Shown piece after piece: positions 1-8,564 of a DNA stretch of 64,000 nt. Source of the DNA: Aeromonas rivuli (GTDB lineage Bacteria > Pseudomonadota > Gammaproteobacteria > Enterobacterales > Aeromonadaceae); assembly GCF_000820045.1 (NCBI RefSeq), contig NZ_CDBJ01000053.1:99393-163392 (forward strand), written 5' to 3'. Each line of letters opens with the position of its first letter. The stretch's first letter is position 1. The position numbers and the translations under genes were made by a program. The notes beneath the pieces were generated by a model. That model made no database searches and was not told the DNA's origin. It worked only from the letters and a program-made list of their open reading frames with translations.

Positions 1-7
1 AGATACC

Positions 8-2452
8 ATGCTGATCTTTCGCTCCTTGCTGAGGCTTTACCGCCGTCATCCCTGGCTGTTGCTGATGAGCCTGTGCGGGCTGCTGCTCGGCAGCGCCCTG
101 GTGGTGGCCATCGACCTGCTCAACCAGAGTGCACGCAGCAACTTCCTCGCCGCCCGCAGCCAGCTCGCGGGGGAGGCCAACTACCGGCTATCGTCTCCGC
201 CCGGCGCCCTGCTCGATGAGGCCCTCTACGTCAAACTGGTGCGCAGTCTGCCCGGACTCGAGGCCATGCCCCAGACCCGCGACTGGCTCAAGGATGAGCA
301 GGGACGCAGCCTGCAACTGCTCGGCATGGACTTGTTCAACCCGGGCCCCTTGCGATCCCTCTTCTCCCAGGATGCGGCTCAAGCACTGCCCGGCCTCTCG
401 CTGCGCCCAGGGGAGAAGGCCCTGGCGCAAAACGGCGTCTGGCTGGCCAACAGTGAGGCCGAGCGATTGGGCTGGCGAGTCGGCGAGACGCGCACTTTTC
501 ACCGCTTCAACCAGGGGGCGGCGCCACTGCGCCTCACCCTGGCCGGTACCTTTTCACCCGGCGCCCTGCCCATGGAGCAGCTGATCATCACCGACATCGG
601 CATCGCCCAGGAGCTGACCGGCAAGCGCGGGCGACTCGACGCCATCTTGTTCAAATTGACGGCCCCCCAGGTCGCCGCCGTGCAGGGGTTGTTGCCCGCC
701 CCGCTCTGGCTGGTGCCCATCAGCCCGGTCCTGGACGCCAGTCAGCTCGGCGATGCCCTTGGCCTCAATCTCAGCGCCCTCTCCCTGCTCGCCATGGCGG
801 TGGGGCTCTTCCTGGTGTTCAACGCCATGAGCTTCGTGCAGAGCGTGCGCCGCCCGCAACTGGCCCAGTTGCTGATGCTGGGGGCGACGCCCTATCGGCT
901 GCTGCGCCTGCTCGCCCTGGAGCTGTTGCTCATCGCCTCGGTCGGCACCGGCCTTGGCATATTGCTGGGCATGGTGCTGGCCGAGGCGTTGATGGGCCAG
1001 GTCTCCCAGAGCCTGGCCAGCCTCTATGGCCCCAACCCCATCGAGCTGCTGCGCCTCTCGCCCTGGGTGCCCCTCAAGGCCGCCGCTATCGGTATGGGGG
1101 GCGCCCTGCTCGCCGCCCTCCCCGGCTGGTGGCAGCTGCTGCGCCAACCGCCGCTGACCCTGCTAGACAGCCCCCCGCAACCCCCTGGCCGCACCCGCTG
1201 GCGCCGCACGACGGCCTCTGGGTTATTGCTGCTGTGCGGGCTCTGCGCCGTCTGGCCAGCAACCGGTCTTATCGGCGCACTGTTGATGGCGGCGGCCTGG
1301 TTGCTGGCCATGGCGCTTTGGCTGCCCGAGGGACTGCGCTGGCTGCTTGGGCTCCTCAGCCGCTTCGCCAACCAGGGCTCCCACTCCTGGCCCCTCTCCC
1401 TGCGTCTGGCCTTGGCCGAGACCCGCTATCACCTGAACCGCACCGCCATCGCCCTGATGGCCCTGCAACTGGCCATCGCCGCTGCTATCGGCATCGGGGT
1501 CATGGTGTCGAGCTTTCGCACCAGCGTGGAGCTCTGGCTCGGCCAGCGGTTGGTGGCGGACCTCTATGTCAGCCCCCCCGCCCGCGGCCCCGGTGAGCGG
1601 GGCTGGTTTGCCGCAGATGAACTGGCCGCCATTCAAGCCCTGCCCGAGCTGACACAGCTATCCCGGCGCAGCACCACCTTGGCTCGCGTCGGCGAGCACG
1701 CGATAGAGTGGGTACAGATGGACCTGATCTCTCCCATGCGTCGCGCCTATCCTCTGCTGGCCGGACACTGGCCCACGGGGAACGATCAGGTGCTGGCCAG
1801 CGAGCCCTTCGCCAACCACTTTGCCGCGACGGTCGGGGAGAGGCTGTCCGTTGAGACATCAAGCGGGCCCAGAGAGGTACAGATAAGCGGCATCTATCGC
1901 GACTACAGCAGTGACAAGGGCCAGTTGCTCCATGAGTTCGAGGCGGGCGCGGCGCACTCCCTGGCGCTGTTCACTGCCACCCCTGAGGCCCTGAGTCAGC
2001 GGCTGCGGGCCCTTGAGCCCAGTGCCAGCCAAGTGTTCGCCCCCGCCATTCGCACGGCCGCCCTCAAGGTGTTCGAGCAGACCTTTGCGGTGACCGAGCT
2101 GCTCAAACTGTTGATCCTCGGCATCGCCTTTATTGGCATCGCTTCGTCGCTCATGGTGCTGGGGCTGGCGCGGGCCCCGGAGTTTCGCACCCTGCAAAGC
2201 CTGGGCTTCACCGCTGCCCGCTGCCGCCGCTTGCTCATCTTGCAAGGGGCGGGCCTTGGTCTGCTCACCGCCCTGCTGGCCCTGCCGGTGGGTTATGGCC
2301 TGGCCTGGATCTTGATTGAGGTGGTCAACCCCCGCGCCTTTGGCTGGACCCTGGTGTTTGAACCCGCCCCCCTGCACGCCGCCACCGCCCTGCTGTTGGC
2401 GCCGCTCACCTCGGCTCTGGCCGCCTGGCTGGCGGCAAGGAAGGCCATATGA
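8..2452 (+). CDS. FtsX/MacB-type ABC transporter permease
   Basis: 814-residue integral membrane permease with the duplicated FtsX layout. It has an N-terminal membrane helix (about residues 15-38), a large extracytoplasmic domain, a first group of helices at about 250-375, two helices around 400-450, another near 480-505, a second extracytoplasmic domain, and a C-terminal helix group from about 695 to the end. Permeases of this type work with a LolD-like ATPase that would lie just upstream of the window; that gene is not visible. The stop codon overlaps the start of the following secreted AttH-like gene (ATGA), so the two are translationally coupled. Together they resemble the AttEFGH-type ABC operons (ATPase, permease, lipocalin-like exported protein). 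The substrate is unknown. The start ATG lies 8 bases into the window, so a ribosome binding site cannot be judged. Confidence 0.9.
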   Translation: MLIFRSLLRLYRRHPWLLLMSLCGLLLGSALVVAIDLLNQSARSNFLAARSQLAGEANYRLSSPPGALLDEALYVKLVRSLPGLEAMPQTRDWLKDEQGRSLQLLGMDLFNPGPLRSLFSQDAAQALPGLSLRPGEKALAQNGVWLANSEAERLGWRVGETRTFHRFNQGAAPLRLTLAGTFSPGALPMEQLIITDIGIAQELTGKRGRLDAILFKLTAPQVAAVQGLLPAPLWLVPISPVLDASQLGDALGLNLSALSLLAMAVGLFLVFNAMSFVQSVRRPQLAQLLMLGATPYRLLRLLALELLLIASVGTGLGILLGMVLAEALMGQVSQSLASLYGPNPIELLRLSPWVPLKAAAIGMGGALLAALPGWWQLLRQPPLTLLDSPPQPPGRTRWRRTTASGLLLLCGLCAVWPATGLIGALLMAAAWLLAMALWLPEGLRWLLGLLSRFANQGSHSWPLSLRLALAETRYHLNRTAIALMALQLAIAAAIGIGVMVSSFRTSVELWLGQRLVADLYVSPPARGPGERGWFAADELAAIQALPELTQLSRRSTTLARVGEHAIEWVQMDLISPMRRAYPLLAGHWPTGNDQVLASEPFANHFAATVGERLSVETSSGPREVQISGIYRDYSSDKGQLLHEFEAGAAHSLALFTATPEALSQRLRALEPSASQVFAPAIRTAALKVFEQTFAVTELLKLLILGIAFIGIASSLMVLGLARAPEFRTLQSLGFTAARCRRLLILQGAGLGLLTALLALPVGYGLAWILIEVVNPRAFGWTLVFEPAPLHAATALLLAPLTSALAAWLAARKAI

Positions 2453-2664
2453 ATCAGCCCCTACCCATCACACTCGCAAACGGCAAGGAGAACCCCATGG
2501 ATCAGCCCCTCGACACTGGCCGACTCATCGCGGGTGGCAAGGAAGCCCATATGAATCAGCCCCTCGGCACTGGCCGACTCATCGCCGGTGGCAAGGAAGG
2601 CCATATGAACAAGTCCCACGCAGGCAGGCACGTCGCACTCGCAAACGGCAAGGAGAGCCAACTG
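2449..2664 (+). repeat. Tandem in-frame repeats of the ribosome binding site and start codon of attH
   Basis: Two 54-bp units (2497-2550 and 2551-2604) differ at only a few bases and encode M(D/N)QPL(D/G)TGRLIAGGKE. They are flanked by two partial units starting at 2449 and 2605 that share CACTCGCAAACGGCAAGGAG. Every unit carries an AAGGA motif a few bases before the next ATG, so the array multiplies translation initiation signals. All units are multiples of three and keep the frame open. Confidence 0.9.
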
Positions 2665-3816
2665 TGCAAGACCCGCCATGCTCATCCGCTGGCCGGACTC
2701 GTCACACCGACCAACAAGCAGCTTTGCTCAGTGGTGGTGGCGCTCTGGCTGGCGTTATTGGCCCCAAGCCTCGCCCGGGCCGATCCGTTAAGGAATGTGC
2801 TCGGCGCACAAGAGGATGGCGCACGAAAGGTCAAACCGGGGGAGATCGTGCAACTGCCCCGGGATCACGGGGCCCACCCGGACTACAGATCCGAGTGGTG
2901 GTATCTCACCGGCAACCTCAAGGATGAACAGGGGCGTGACTATGGCCTGCAGTGGACGCTGTTTCGCCACGGCGTAGCTGGCCAGGGCATATCCGCCAAC
3001 AGCGGGGGGGCCAGCGGCAATCCCTGGCTCAGCCCCCAGCTCTGGCTCGCGCAGTTCGCCATCACGGATCTCGCCCGTGGCCGCCACCGCCAGGATGAGC
3101 GCAGCAGCCGTCAGGGGCCGGGGCTGGCGGGGGCCAGCAAGGGGGAATATTGGCTCAGGGAGTGGTCACTGAAATCCCAGGCAACAACCCGAGGGGCTGA
3201 TCTCTTTCCGGCAACCCTCAGGGTCGATAGCAAGATTGGTCAGCTGAAGCTGCGAGTAAACGCCCTTAAACCCATGGTGCTGCAAGGCAAGGGGGGCTAC
3301 AGCGAAAAGAGCCCGGGCAACGCCTCCCTCTACTACTCCTACCCCAGACTGGCGCTGACCGGCACCCTGACCCTCGACGGGGAGGCGCGCTCCGTGACGG
3401 GGCAAGGCTGGTTCGATCACGAGTGGAGCAGCTCGGTACTGGCCGACTGGCAATCGGGCTGGGACTGGTTCTCCCTGCAACTCATTGATGGCCGCGAGCT
3501 GATGCTGTTTCGCCTGCGCACCAAGGAAGGTCGCAGCGAGCCGGAGAACCGTTACGGCATCTTGATCGAGCCCGATGGCAGCAGCCGGGTGCTCGCCCCG
3601 GAATCCATCGTCCTCACCTCGGGTAAAACCTGGCGCGGCCCCAAGGGGCAAGACTACCCCGTCGAGTGGCAGTTGAAGGCCGCCGATTTGAATCTCGTTA
3701 TTAAGGCACGCCAGCCCAATCAGGCCATGACGGGTCGCTTTGACTACTGGGAGGGGGCTGTGACCGTGGAGGGGGATGCACAAGGGCTCGGCTATCTGGA
3801 GATGACGGGGTATTGA
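2449..3816 (+). CDS. Secreted lipocalin-like AttH/CrtC family protein with amplified N-terminus
   Basis: 455 residues from the first ATG. The mature part matches the lipocalin-like CrtC/AttH fold (hydroxyneurosporene-synthase-like), with the early SEWWYLTGNL motif, a central GQGWFDHEWSS motif and a C-terminal GRFDYWEG motif. A hydrophobic stretch ends in LARA at about residue 111, which looks like a signal peptide cleavage site, so everything before it should be signal sequence. That leader is abnormally long because the start region is repeated: ATG codons at 2449, 2497, 2551 and 2605 are all in frame and each follows a GGCAAGGA-type Shine-Dalgarno. The functional start may be 2605 or later. 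Even from 2605 the signal peptide would be 59 residues. The gene overlaps the permease stop. It likely acts in the periplasm or outer envelope with the ABC permease; no enzymatic role is established. Confidence 0.85.
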   Translation: MNQPLPITLANGKENPMDQPLDTGRLIAGGKEAHMNQPLGTGRLIAGGKEGHMNKSHAGRHVALANGKESQLCKTRHAHPLAGLVTPTNKQLCSVVVALWLALLAPSLARADPLRNVLGAQEDGARKVKPGEIVQLPRDHGAHPDYRSEWWYLTGNLKDEQGRDYGLQWTLFRHGVAGQGISANSGGASGNPWLSPQLWLAQFAITDLARGRHRQDERSSRQGPGLAGASKGEYWLREWSLKSQATTRGADLFPATLRVDSKIGQLKLRVNALKPMVLQGKGGYSEKSPGNASLYYSYPRLALTGTLTLDGEARSVTGQGWFDHEWSSSVLADWQSGWDWFSLQLIDGRELMLFRLRTKEGRSEPENRYGILIEPDGSSRVLAPESIVLTSGKTWRGPKGQDYPVEWQLKAADLNLVIKARQPNQAMTGRFDYWEGAVTVEGDAQGLGYLEMTGY

Positions 3817-3930
3817 TGGCCGCAGGCCAGACAAGGGGCTACCCTCTAATTCCCTCTCCTGCAGAGGAGCAATCTGGCTACCCACCACCCGCCCATCGGG
3901 ATGCAATCCAAGAGATGACAGGAGCTTGAT

Positions 3931-4371
3931 ATGATGCGTGATATTCGGCATTCGTTCTGGATCGAGGCCCCCCTGGAGAAGGTCATGGCCGCCCTGATGG
4001 AGCAGCAGCAGATCCAGGGGTGGTGGACCGCTGAGGCCCGCATAGTGGCTGGCAGGGGGGTATTTGGCTGGAGTGGCTATGGTTGGTGCGTCGAACTCGA
4101 TATGGAACAAGACAGAGTGAGTCACAGGGTCCTGTGGCGCTGCACCAGCTCCAATATGCAGGATACCGATGCCTGGGTAGGCACCACCATCAGCTTCTCC
4201 CTAAACCCAGAGCAGGGGGGCACCCGCCTCGCCTTCGCACAAACCGGCTATCGCGCCTCCCCCTGCTTCGAGATCTGCCAGCAGGGATGGGCCTACTTTA
4301 TCGGAACCAGTCTCAAGCGCTACCTTGAGACTGGTAAGGGTCTGCCCTATCCCGATACCCCGAATACCTGA
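3931..4371 (+). CDS. SRPBCC-fold (START/AHSA1-like) protein
   Basis: 146 residues. The pattern fits the SRPBCC helix-grip fold: an N-terminal strand with IEAPLEKVMAALM, then an IQGWWT motif typical of AHSA1/polyketide-cyclase-like proteins, and a long C-terminal amphipathic helix (QQGWAYFIGTSLKRYLETG). Such proteins bind hydrophobic ligands; no specific ligand is indicated. There is no signal peptide, so it should be cytosolic. The start at 3931 has AGGAG 7 bases upstream. The gene sits between the intact attH gene and a partial, diverged second copy of the attH 3' end, so it may have arrived or been duplicated with that segment. Confidence 0.75.
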   Translation: MMRDIRHSFWIEAPLEKVMAALMEQQQIQGWWTAEARIVAGRGVFGWSGYGWCVELDMEQDRVSHRVLWRCTSSNMQDTDAWVGTTISFSLNPEQGGTRLAFAQTGYRASPCFEICQQGWAYFIGTSLKRYLETGKGLPYPDTPNT

Positions 4372-4413
4372 ACGACCAGCCCCTGGATATGGGAAGTGGC
4401 GGCCTGAGCGCCT

Positions 4414-4731
4414 CGCCTGCGCACCAAAGCGGGTCGCGCCAATCCCGAAAACCAGCCCGAGAACCGCTACGGCATCTTGATCGAACGGGACGGCAGCAGC
4501 CGGGTGCTCGCTCCGGAATCCATCGTCCTCACCTCGGGCAAGACCTGGCGCGGCCCCAAGGGTCAGCCCTACCCCATCGAATGGCAGCTTAAGGCCGCCG
4601 ATTTGAATCTCATTATTAAGGCCCGCCAACCTAATCAGGCCATGACGGGGCGTTTTGACTATTGGGAGGGGGCCGTGACCGTGGAGGGGGATGCGCAAGG
4701 GCTGGGTTATCTGGAGATGACGGGGTATTGA
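4414..4731 (+). pseudogene. Partial, diverged duplicate of the attH 3' end
   Basis: This segment aligns with 3511-3816, the last hundred or so codons of the AttH-like gene, including the stop codon. It is not identical: it has an extra few codons near its 5' end (ANPENQPENRYG against SEPENRYG) and scattered substitutions. An 84-codon open frame starts at an internal ATG-like position (4477), but it lacks the signal peptide and the first two thirds of the domain, so I treat it as a remnant rather than a gene. Homology stops abruptly at both ends. Confidence 0.85.
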
Positions 4732-5013
4732 GCACCATAAAAATCTGATCGGCTTCAAAGAATCATTCAAACCCCATGCTTTTGGTGATTTTTCACTCAA
4801 CAGGCTGATAGGTGATTGATACCATCTCCAGCTGGACCCTTTGTTGCCTTGTTACATATGATTTTTATCATCGACTTACAAGACCAAAAAAATCCGCGAA
4901 AGTCCGATTACGCTTCGCTAATCGAACCTACCGTGACGTGAATTATTCATATAACAACAGCCTGACGCAGTATTCTCAGACCTCCATTGTTAATATTTAC
5001 CATGTGAGTACAT
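4732..5013. other. AT-rich intergenic stretch at islet left edge
   Basis: Base composition shifts from GC-rich to AT-rich here. A 69-codon frame at 4812-5021 has no recognisable features, so no gene is called. It probably holds the promoter of the following orphan gene; I could not pick a clear -35/-10 pair. Confidence 0.5.
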
Positions 5014-5910
5014 ATGATTGACTTAGATAAAATTTACTTTAAGAGCAAAGTGGTAGGTAAGTTATCTTCTCAAAACCTGATTGATTTGAAAAATATGTTA
5101 CATGACATAGAACAGAGCAGAAGAAAATTACAAGAAAATGCTTATATGATAAATATAAATATTAAAGATACTGAATCCAGTCTAGCATGGATAAATTGGT
5201 TCCCGGCAAAATTTCTCTTTAAGAAGAATATATCATCTAAAAAATCTGCCTTGCTCACCCTAAGAGATAAGTCAGCAGAGTTAGATAGTGAAATTAAAAA
5301 GCACCAACTGGGACTTGAAATACAAATATCAGATAAGCTTGAAAGCATATTTGGCTCACTGAGCCATCACTTCAATAACTTGATATCTATAGATAAAGCA
5401 TGGGATATTACAACCTCTAGAAGGATTGACCGAGTTGTTGAAAGGACGGCAGCAGACAATGTTATAGAGAGAAAGGAAGTGAGGCTAAAGCTATCAGATA
5501 GTTCAAAAATACTCTGTGACTACCAGGCGCTTAACTTCGGAAATGCAAATGGTGACGACTTACATATCTATCCACAATTTATATTTATGGAAAGCAATAA
5601 TGATATTGCCCTAATTGACATACAACACGTAACCATTGACTTCTCATATGTTAATTTCATCGAGAGTGAAAAGGTACCTTTAGATTCAAAGGTTATCGAT
5701 CATGCATGGGCAAAATCTAATAAAGATGGAAGCAGAGACAAGCGTTTTACTGACAACTATCAAATCCCTATTGTTCGTTATGGTGAACTACATCTGAAAT
5801 CTAAATCTGGTTTAAATGAAGTATATATGTTCAGCAAACCTGAATCCGCAAGGGAATTTAAGAATCTATTCGATGAATATAAAACAGCATTAATAAAGGA
5901 TGGCGTTTGA
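5014..5910 (+). CDS. Orphan coiled-coil protein of unknown function (AT-rich)
   Basis: 298 residues, not assigned to a family. The first 110 residues are rich in Lys, Glu, Ser and Leu with heptad-like spacing, suggesting a coiled coil. The C-terminal 130 residues look like a compact beta-rich domain with several polar motifs: DLHIYPQFIFME, ALIDIQHVTIDF, then VIDHAWAKSNKDGSRDKRF, QIPIVRYGELH and GLNEVYMFS. I see no signal peptide or clear transmembrane helix. Codon use (AAA, ATA, AGA, TTA) and base composition are unlike the neighbours, which argues for recent horizontal acquisition. No partner gene is adjacent on the same strand. The ATG at 5014 follows a weak GTGAG Shine-Dalgarno. A cargo or defence role is possible but not supported by any recognised domain. 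Confidence 0.7.
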   Translation: MIDLDKIYFKSKVVGKLSSQNLIDLKNMLHDIEQSRRKLQENAYMININIKDTESSLAWINWFPAKFLFKKNISSKKSALLTLRDKSAELDSEIKKHQLGLEIQISDKLESIFGSLSHHFNNLISIDKAWDITTSRRIDRVVERTAADNVIERKEVRLKLSDSSKILCDYQALNFGNANGDDLHIYPQFIFMESNNDIALIDIQHVTIDFSYVNFIESEKVPLDSKVIDHAWAKSNKDGSRDKRFTDNYQIPIVRYGELHLKSKSGLNEVYMFSKPESAREFKNLFDEYKTALIKDGV

Positions 5911-6093
5911 AATTATATATCTGGCGTAGGTTAGAATAGCGGAGCGTATTCGGACGATCGTGGATGGAACGTTCGAACCTCTCCAGTCTCGAGATAATTC
6001 TCGGGTCGATTATCTTTTTGTCGATGGTCGCTATCGAACTCTGTAACAACGAGGCAATTCGCTGTTTTGCTTCACCTCGCTCAACTCAACCAC

Positions 6094-6882
6094 CTATGCC
6101 GCGACCGTCTGGCTGGACAAAAACGCCAACGACTGCCGGTTAAAGTGCTCCGGCTGCTCCACGTTGCAGACATGGCCGCAGGCTTCGATGATCGCAAGCT
6201 GGCTGTAGGGGTCTCGGGCCACCTGCTCGCGTACCGGGGCGATAAACATATGGTCCTCCTCCCCCATCAGGTAGAGGGTCGGGATCGGCAGGGCCCGCTC
6301 CTTGAAGTAGCGCATCAGGGGGTTCACCTCGGTGGCGAGGCGGAACCAGCGTTTGAACTCCTTCTGGCAGAGTTTGCGGGCCTCGCGCACGAACAGGTTG
6401 CGGGACTCCTGATGGTGCTGGCGCGGCATGATGATGAAGGCGAACAGCCGGTAGAGCCACATGTAGGGCAGTATGTGCTGGCCGACCCGGCCGAGCTGCA
6501 CCAGCACCCGGGAGCGGATGTCGAGGCGCAGTATGGCGCCGCCGAGCACCATGCTCTTGACCCGCTCGGGGCAGAGCTCGGCCAGGTGGCGAATGAGGAT
6601 GGTGCCAAGGGAAATGCCGACAAAATGGGCGCGGGGAATGCGCAGGTGATCGAGCAGGCGCTGGATGTCCTCGGTCACGGCCCGAAAGCTGTAGTGCCCC
6701 TTGACCACTTGCTGCAACTGATGGGATTGGCCGTGGCCGCGCAAATCCAGCAGCAGCACGTTGAAGTGCTCCCGATAGGCGCGCAGTTGCTTGAACCAGA
6801 TGTTGGAGCTGCCACCGGCGCCGTGCACGAACACCACCCAATCCCGATCGGGGCCAAGCTCAAAGGTCTTGTGGTACAACAT
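6094..6882 (-). CDS. Alpha/beta-fold hydrolase
   Basis: 262 residues from the ATG at 6882. It has the oxyanion motif VHGAGG (around 19-24), an LLDLRGHGQS strand, the nucleophile elbow GISLG with Ser91, and a C-terminal catalytic His in EACGHVCNVEQPEHF. This is the usual arrangement of alpha/beta hydrolases of the esterase/lipase/haloalkane-dehalogenase type. The substrate cannot be told from sequence. The reading frame stays open upstream past 7200, but that stretch is antisense to the YjbR gene, and the protein family begins near MLYHKTFEL, so the shorter start is preferred. It is divergent from the YjbR gene, with about 108 bp between the two starts. Confidence 0.88.
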   Translation of the reverse strand: MLYHKTFELGPDRDWVVFVHGAGGSSNIWFKQLRAYREHFNVLLLDLRGHGQSHQLQQVVKGHYSFRAVTEDIQRLLDHLRIPRAHFVGISLGTILIRHLAELCPERVKSMVLGGAILRLDIRSRVLVQLGRVGQHILPYMWLYRLFAFIIMPRQHHQESRNLFVREARKLCQKEFKRWFRLATEVNPLMRYFKERALPIPTLYLMGEEDHMFIAPVREQVARDPYSQLAIIEACGHVCNVEQPEHFNRQSLAFLSSQTVAA

Positions 6883-6990
6883 CTTATGGGCTCCCGGGGG
6901 GTTGGGGGATATACTCGGCGGGCATATTAACAGAAGGGGCGCCCCGCTGAATATGCTGTCACTCATCATCGGACCAGCACGGAGCCCCGC

Positions 6991-7347
6991 ATGACCCTCT
7001 CTCTTTTGCGTGAATTTCTGCTCAGCCTGCCCGGCGCCCAGGAGGATACCCCCTTCGGCCCGGAGTTCCTGGTCTATCGCATCGCCGGCAAGATGTTCGC
7101 CCTGGTCAACTGGCAGGCCGAGCCGCTGACCATCAACCTCAAGTGCGAGCCTGAGCTGGCGCTCTTGCTGCGCGAGATCCACCCCGAAGTGAAACCCGGC
7201 TGGCACATGAACAAGCAGCACTGGAACACGGTGACCCTGAGCGACAAGCTGGACAGCGAGCTCTGGCAGGGCTGGATCCTGCACTCCTATGAGCGGGTGG
7301 TGGCGGGTTTGCCCAAGGCCAAACGACCGCAGGCGGTGAAATCATGA
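6991..7347 (+). CDS. MmcQ/YjbR family DNA-binding-like protein
   Basis: 118 residues, the normal size for MmcQ/YjbR proteins, which have a CyaY-like fold. The family hallmarks are visible: LPGAQEDTPFG near the start, KMFALVNW in the middle, and the closing helix with LWQGWILHSYERVVAGLPK. The stop overlaps the start of the next gene (ATGA), so the two are probably co-transcribed. The biochemical role of the family is not settled; double-stranded DNA binding has been proposed for some members. Confidence 0.9.
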   Translation: MTLSLLREFLLSLPGAQEDTPFGPEFLVYRIAGKMFALVNWQAEPLTINLKCEPELALLLREIHPEVKPGWHMNKQHWNTVTLSDKLDSELWQGWILHSYERVVAGLPKAKRPQAVKS

Positions 7348-7853
7348 CGATATCGCAACCATCATCAGGCAGCCAAGAGCCTGATACCTTGCGCTGCGTG
7401 CCACTGTGCGCCGCCCACATCCCGCGCCTCGCAGCCCTGTTCGAGCGCACTGTGCGCGAACTTGGCCCCGAGCACTACAGCCCGGAGCAGGTCGAGCAGT
7501 GGGCCCGGGGGGGCCAGCATCCCGGCTTTGCCGACCAGTTGCAGGCTCATCTCGGTTGGGTACTGGAGCAGGGCGACACCTTGCAGGGCTTTATCACCCT
7601 GAGCCCGGATGGCCATCTCGGCCTGCTCTATGTGGCGCCGGAGCTGCGCAGACGGGGACTGGCCAGTTTGCTCATTCGCCGCCTGCTGCAAGAGGCCAGG
7701 GCCCTGGGCCTGACGTGCATCGACACCGAAGCGAGCCTGTTCAGCTACCCGCTGTTCCTGCGCCATGGCTTTGAGCTGGACGGATTGGAGCAGGTAAGCC
7801 GGGGCGGTGTCAGCTTCACCCGTCACCGCCTGCACTTGAAGTTACACGGATGA
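7344..7853 (+). CDS. GNAT family N-acetyltransferase
   Basis: 169 residues with a GNAT fold. The acetyl-CoA-binding motif A is VAPELRRRGLASLLIRRL, preceded by a beta strand HLGLLYV and followed by the LTCIDTEAS strand and an LFLRHGFELDG loop typical of YjaB/YafP-like enzymes. It overlaps the yjbR-like gene by four bases and is translationally coupled to it. The acceptor substrate is unknown. Confidence 0.9.
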   Translation: MTISQPSSGSQEPDTLRCVPLCAAHIPRLAALFERTVRELGPEHYSPEQVEQWARGGQHPGFADQLQAHLGWVLEQGDTLQGFITLSPDGHLGLLYVAPELRRRGLASLLIRRLLQEARALGLTCIDTEASLFSYPLFLRHGFELDGLEQVSRGGVSFTRHRLHLKLHG

Positions 7854-7916
7854 GCTTGCCAAGCTGAGCCTGGCCACTAGAATACGCCCTGATTTTTTCG
7901 ATGAGGTAGAGACCCC

Positions 7917-8252
7917 ATGGTGGTTGAGAGTGATGGCTACATAGCACTGATTGAATATCTGGTTGAACGGCTCAGTCTGTTCGAGGGCCACCAGCAGGGG
8001 CCAGGGAGCCTGACCATAGAAGATCTGGTCAGCGAGCGAGTCGCCAGCAGTCTGATGACCCTGTGCGAGCAAAACCCCCAACTCGATGCCACCTTGCGTT
8101 TCGTGATGATGCAGGAGGCCGATGCGGTGGTCGCCGATCTGGAAGAGGTGCTCTCCGCCGTCTGGCTGCAGGCCCCGACCGAGCCGCAACTTGCTTTTTT
8201 GAACGAATTTATTGACCTTATCAAGAACCTGTTCGACAGCTCCATCAACTGA
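7917..8252 (+). CDS. DUF3802 family protein
   Basis: 111 residues, acidic and alpha-helical, matching what I recall of the DUF3802 family of Vibrio, Shewanella and Aeromonas. Recognisable parts are the N-terminal SDGYIALIEYLVE, a central LDATLRFVMMQEADAVVADLEE-type helix and a terminal helix ending in FDSSIN. There is no signal peptide or membrane segment. It has its own short leader after the GNAT gene, with GAGGTAGAG as Shine-Dalgarno. Function unknown. Confidence 0.85.
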   Translation: MVVESDGYIALIEYLVERLSLFEGHQQGPGSLTIEDLVSERVASSLMTLCEQNPQLDATLRFVMMQEADAVVADLEEVLSAVWLQAPTEPQLAFLNEFIDLIKNLFDSSIN

Positions 8253-8564
8253 CCCCGACCCGCAAAGGGTGTCAAATGAAAGGGGGGGTTCTGGCTCCCT
8301 CACGCTCTCTGATCTTGGAAACTGACCCGGCAAGTGGCTCGCAATGTTTTGATTGATAAGCGGAAATGAGAAGGGCCGCCCCCTGGAGGGCGGCCCCGCT
8401 TGCTATCATGGTTGGGAGGCTCATCATGTGTCTGGCATCGCGGCCATCCTTGGCTGCTATCTAGTTAGTCTACTCCTGTGGCCGCAAGTTCCTTTTTTGT
8501 TCCACTTTATTTCAACTTTTTTGCAACCCCTGATAACAAGCTCCGAAAGGAAACGTTCCTGGCA
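8253..8564. other. Intergenic region between DUF3802 and msrA 3' ends
   Basis: No gene found. It contains the GC-rich stem-loop listed separately at 8373-8396. A 71-codon frame across it reads through that hairpin and is not protein-like. Confidence 0.6.
8373..8396. terminator. GC-rich stem-loop between convergent genes
   Basis: GGGCCGCCC and GGGCGGCCC form a perfect 9-bp stem with a 6-base loop. It lies between the convergent DUF3802 and msrA genes. The T tract is weak on both strands (CTTCTCATTT on the minus strand), so it is a probable shared terminator rather than a canonical one. Confidence 0.6.

Noticed and set aside
4812-5021. 69-codon frame in the AT-rich islet
   Set aside because: No ribosome site, no recognisable pattern, and it ends inside the following gene start; AT-rich DNA gives such frames by chance.
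5940-6060. tRNA-like GTTCGAACC motif and surrounding sequence at the islet right edge
   Set aside because: The T loop has no matching T stem, and no anticodon or acceptor stem is visible, so it is not a tRNA end or att site I can support.
6067-6930. Long open frame on the plus strand over the hydrolase gene
   Set aside because: It is the antisense shadow of the alpha/beta hydrolase; GC-rich third positions keep such frames open.
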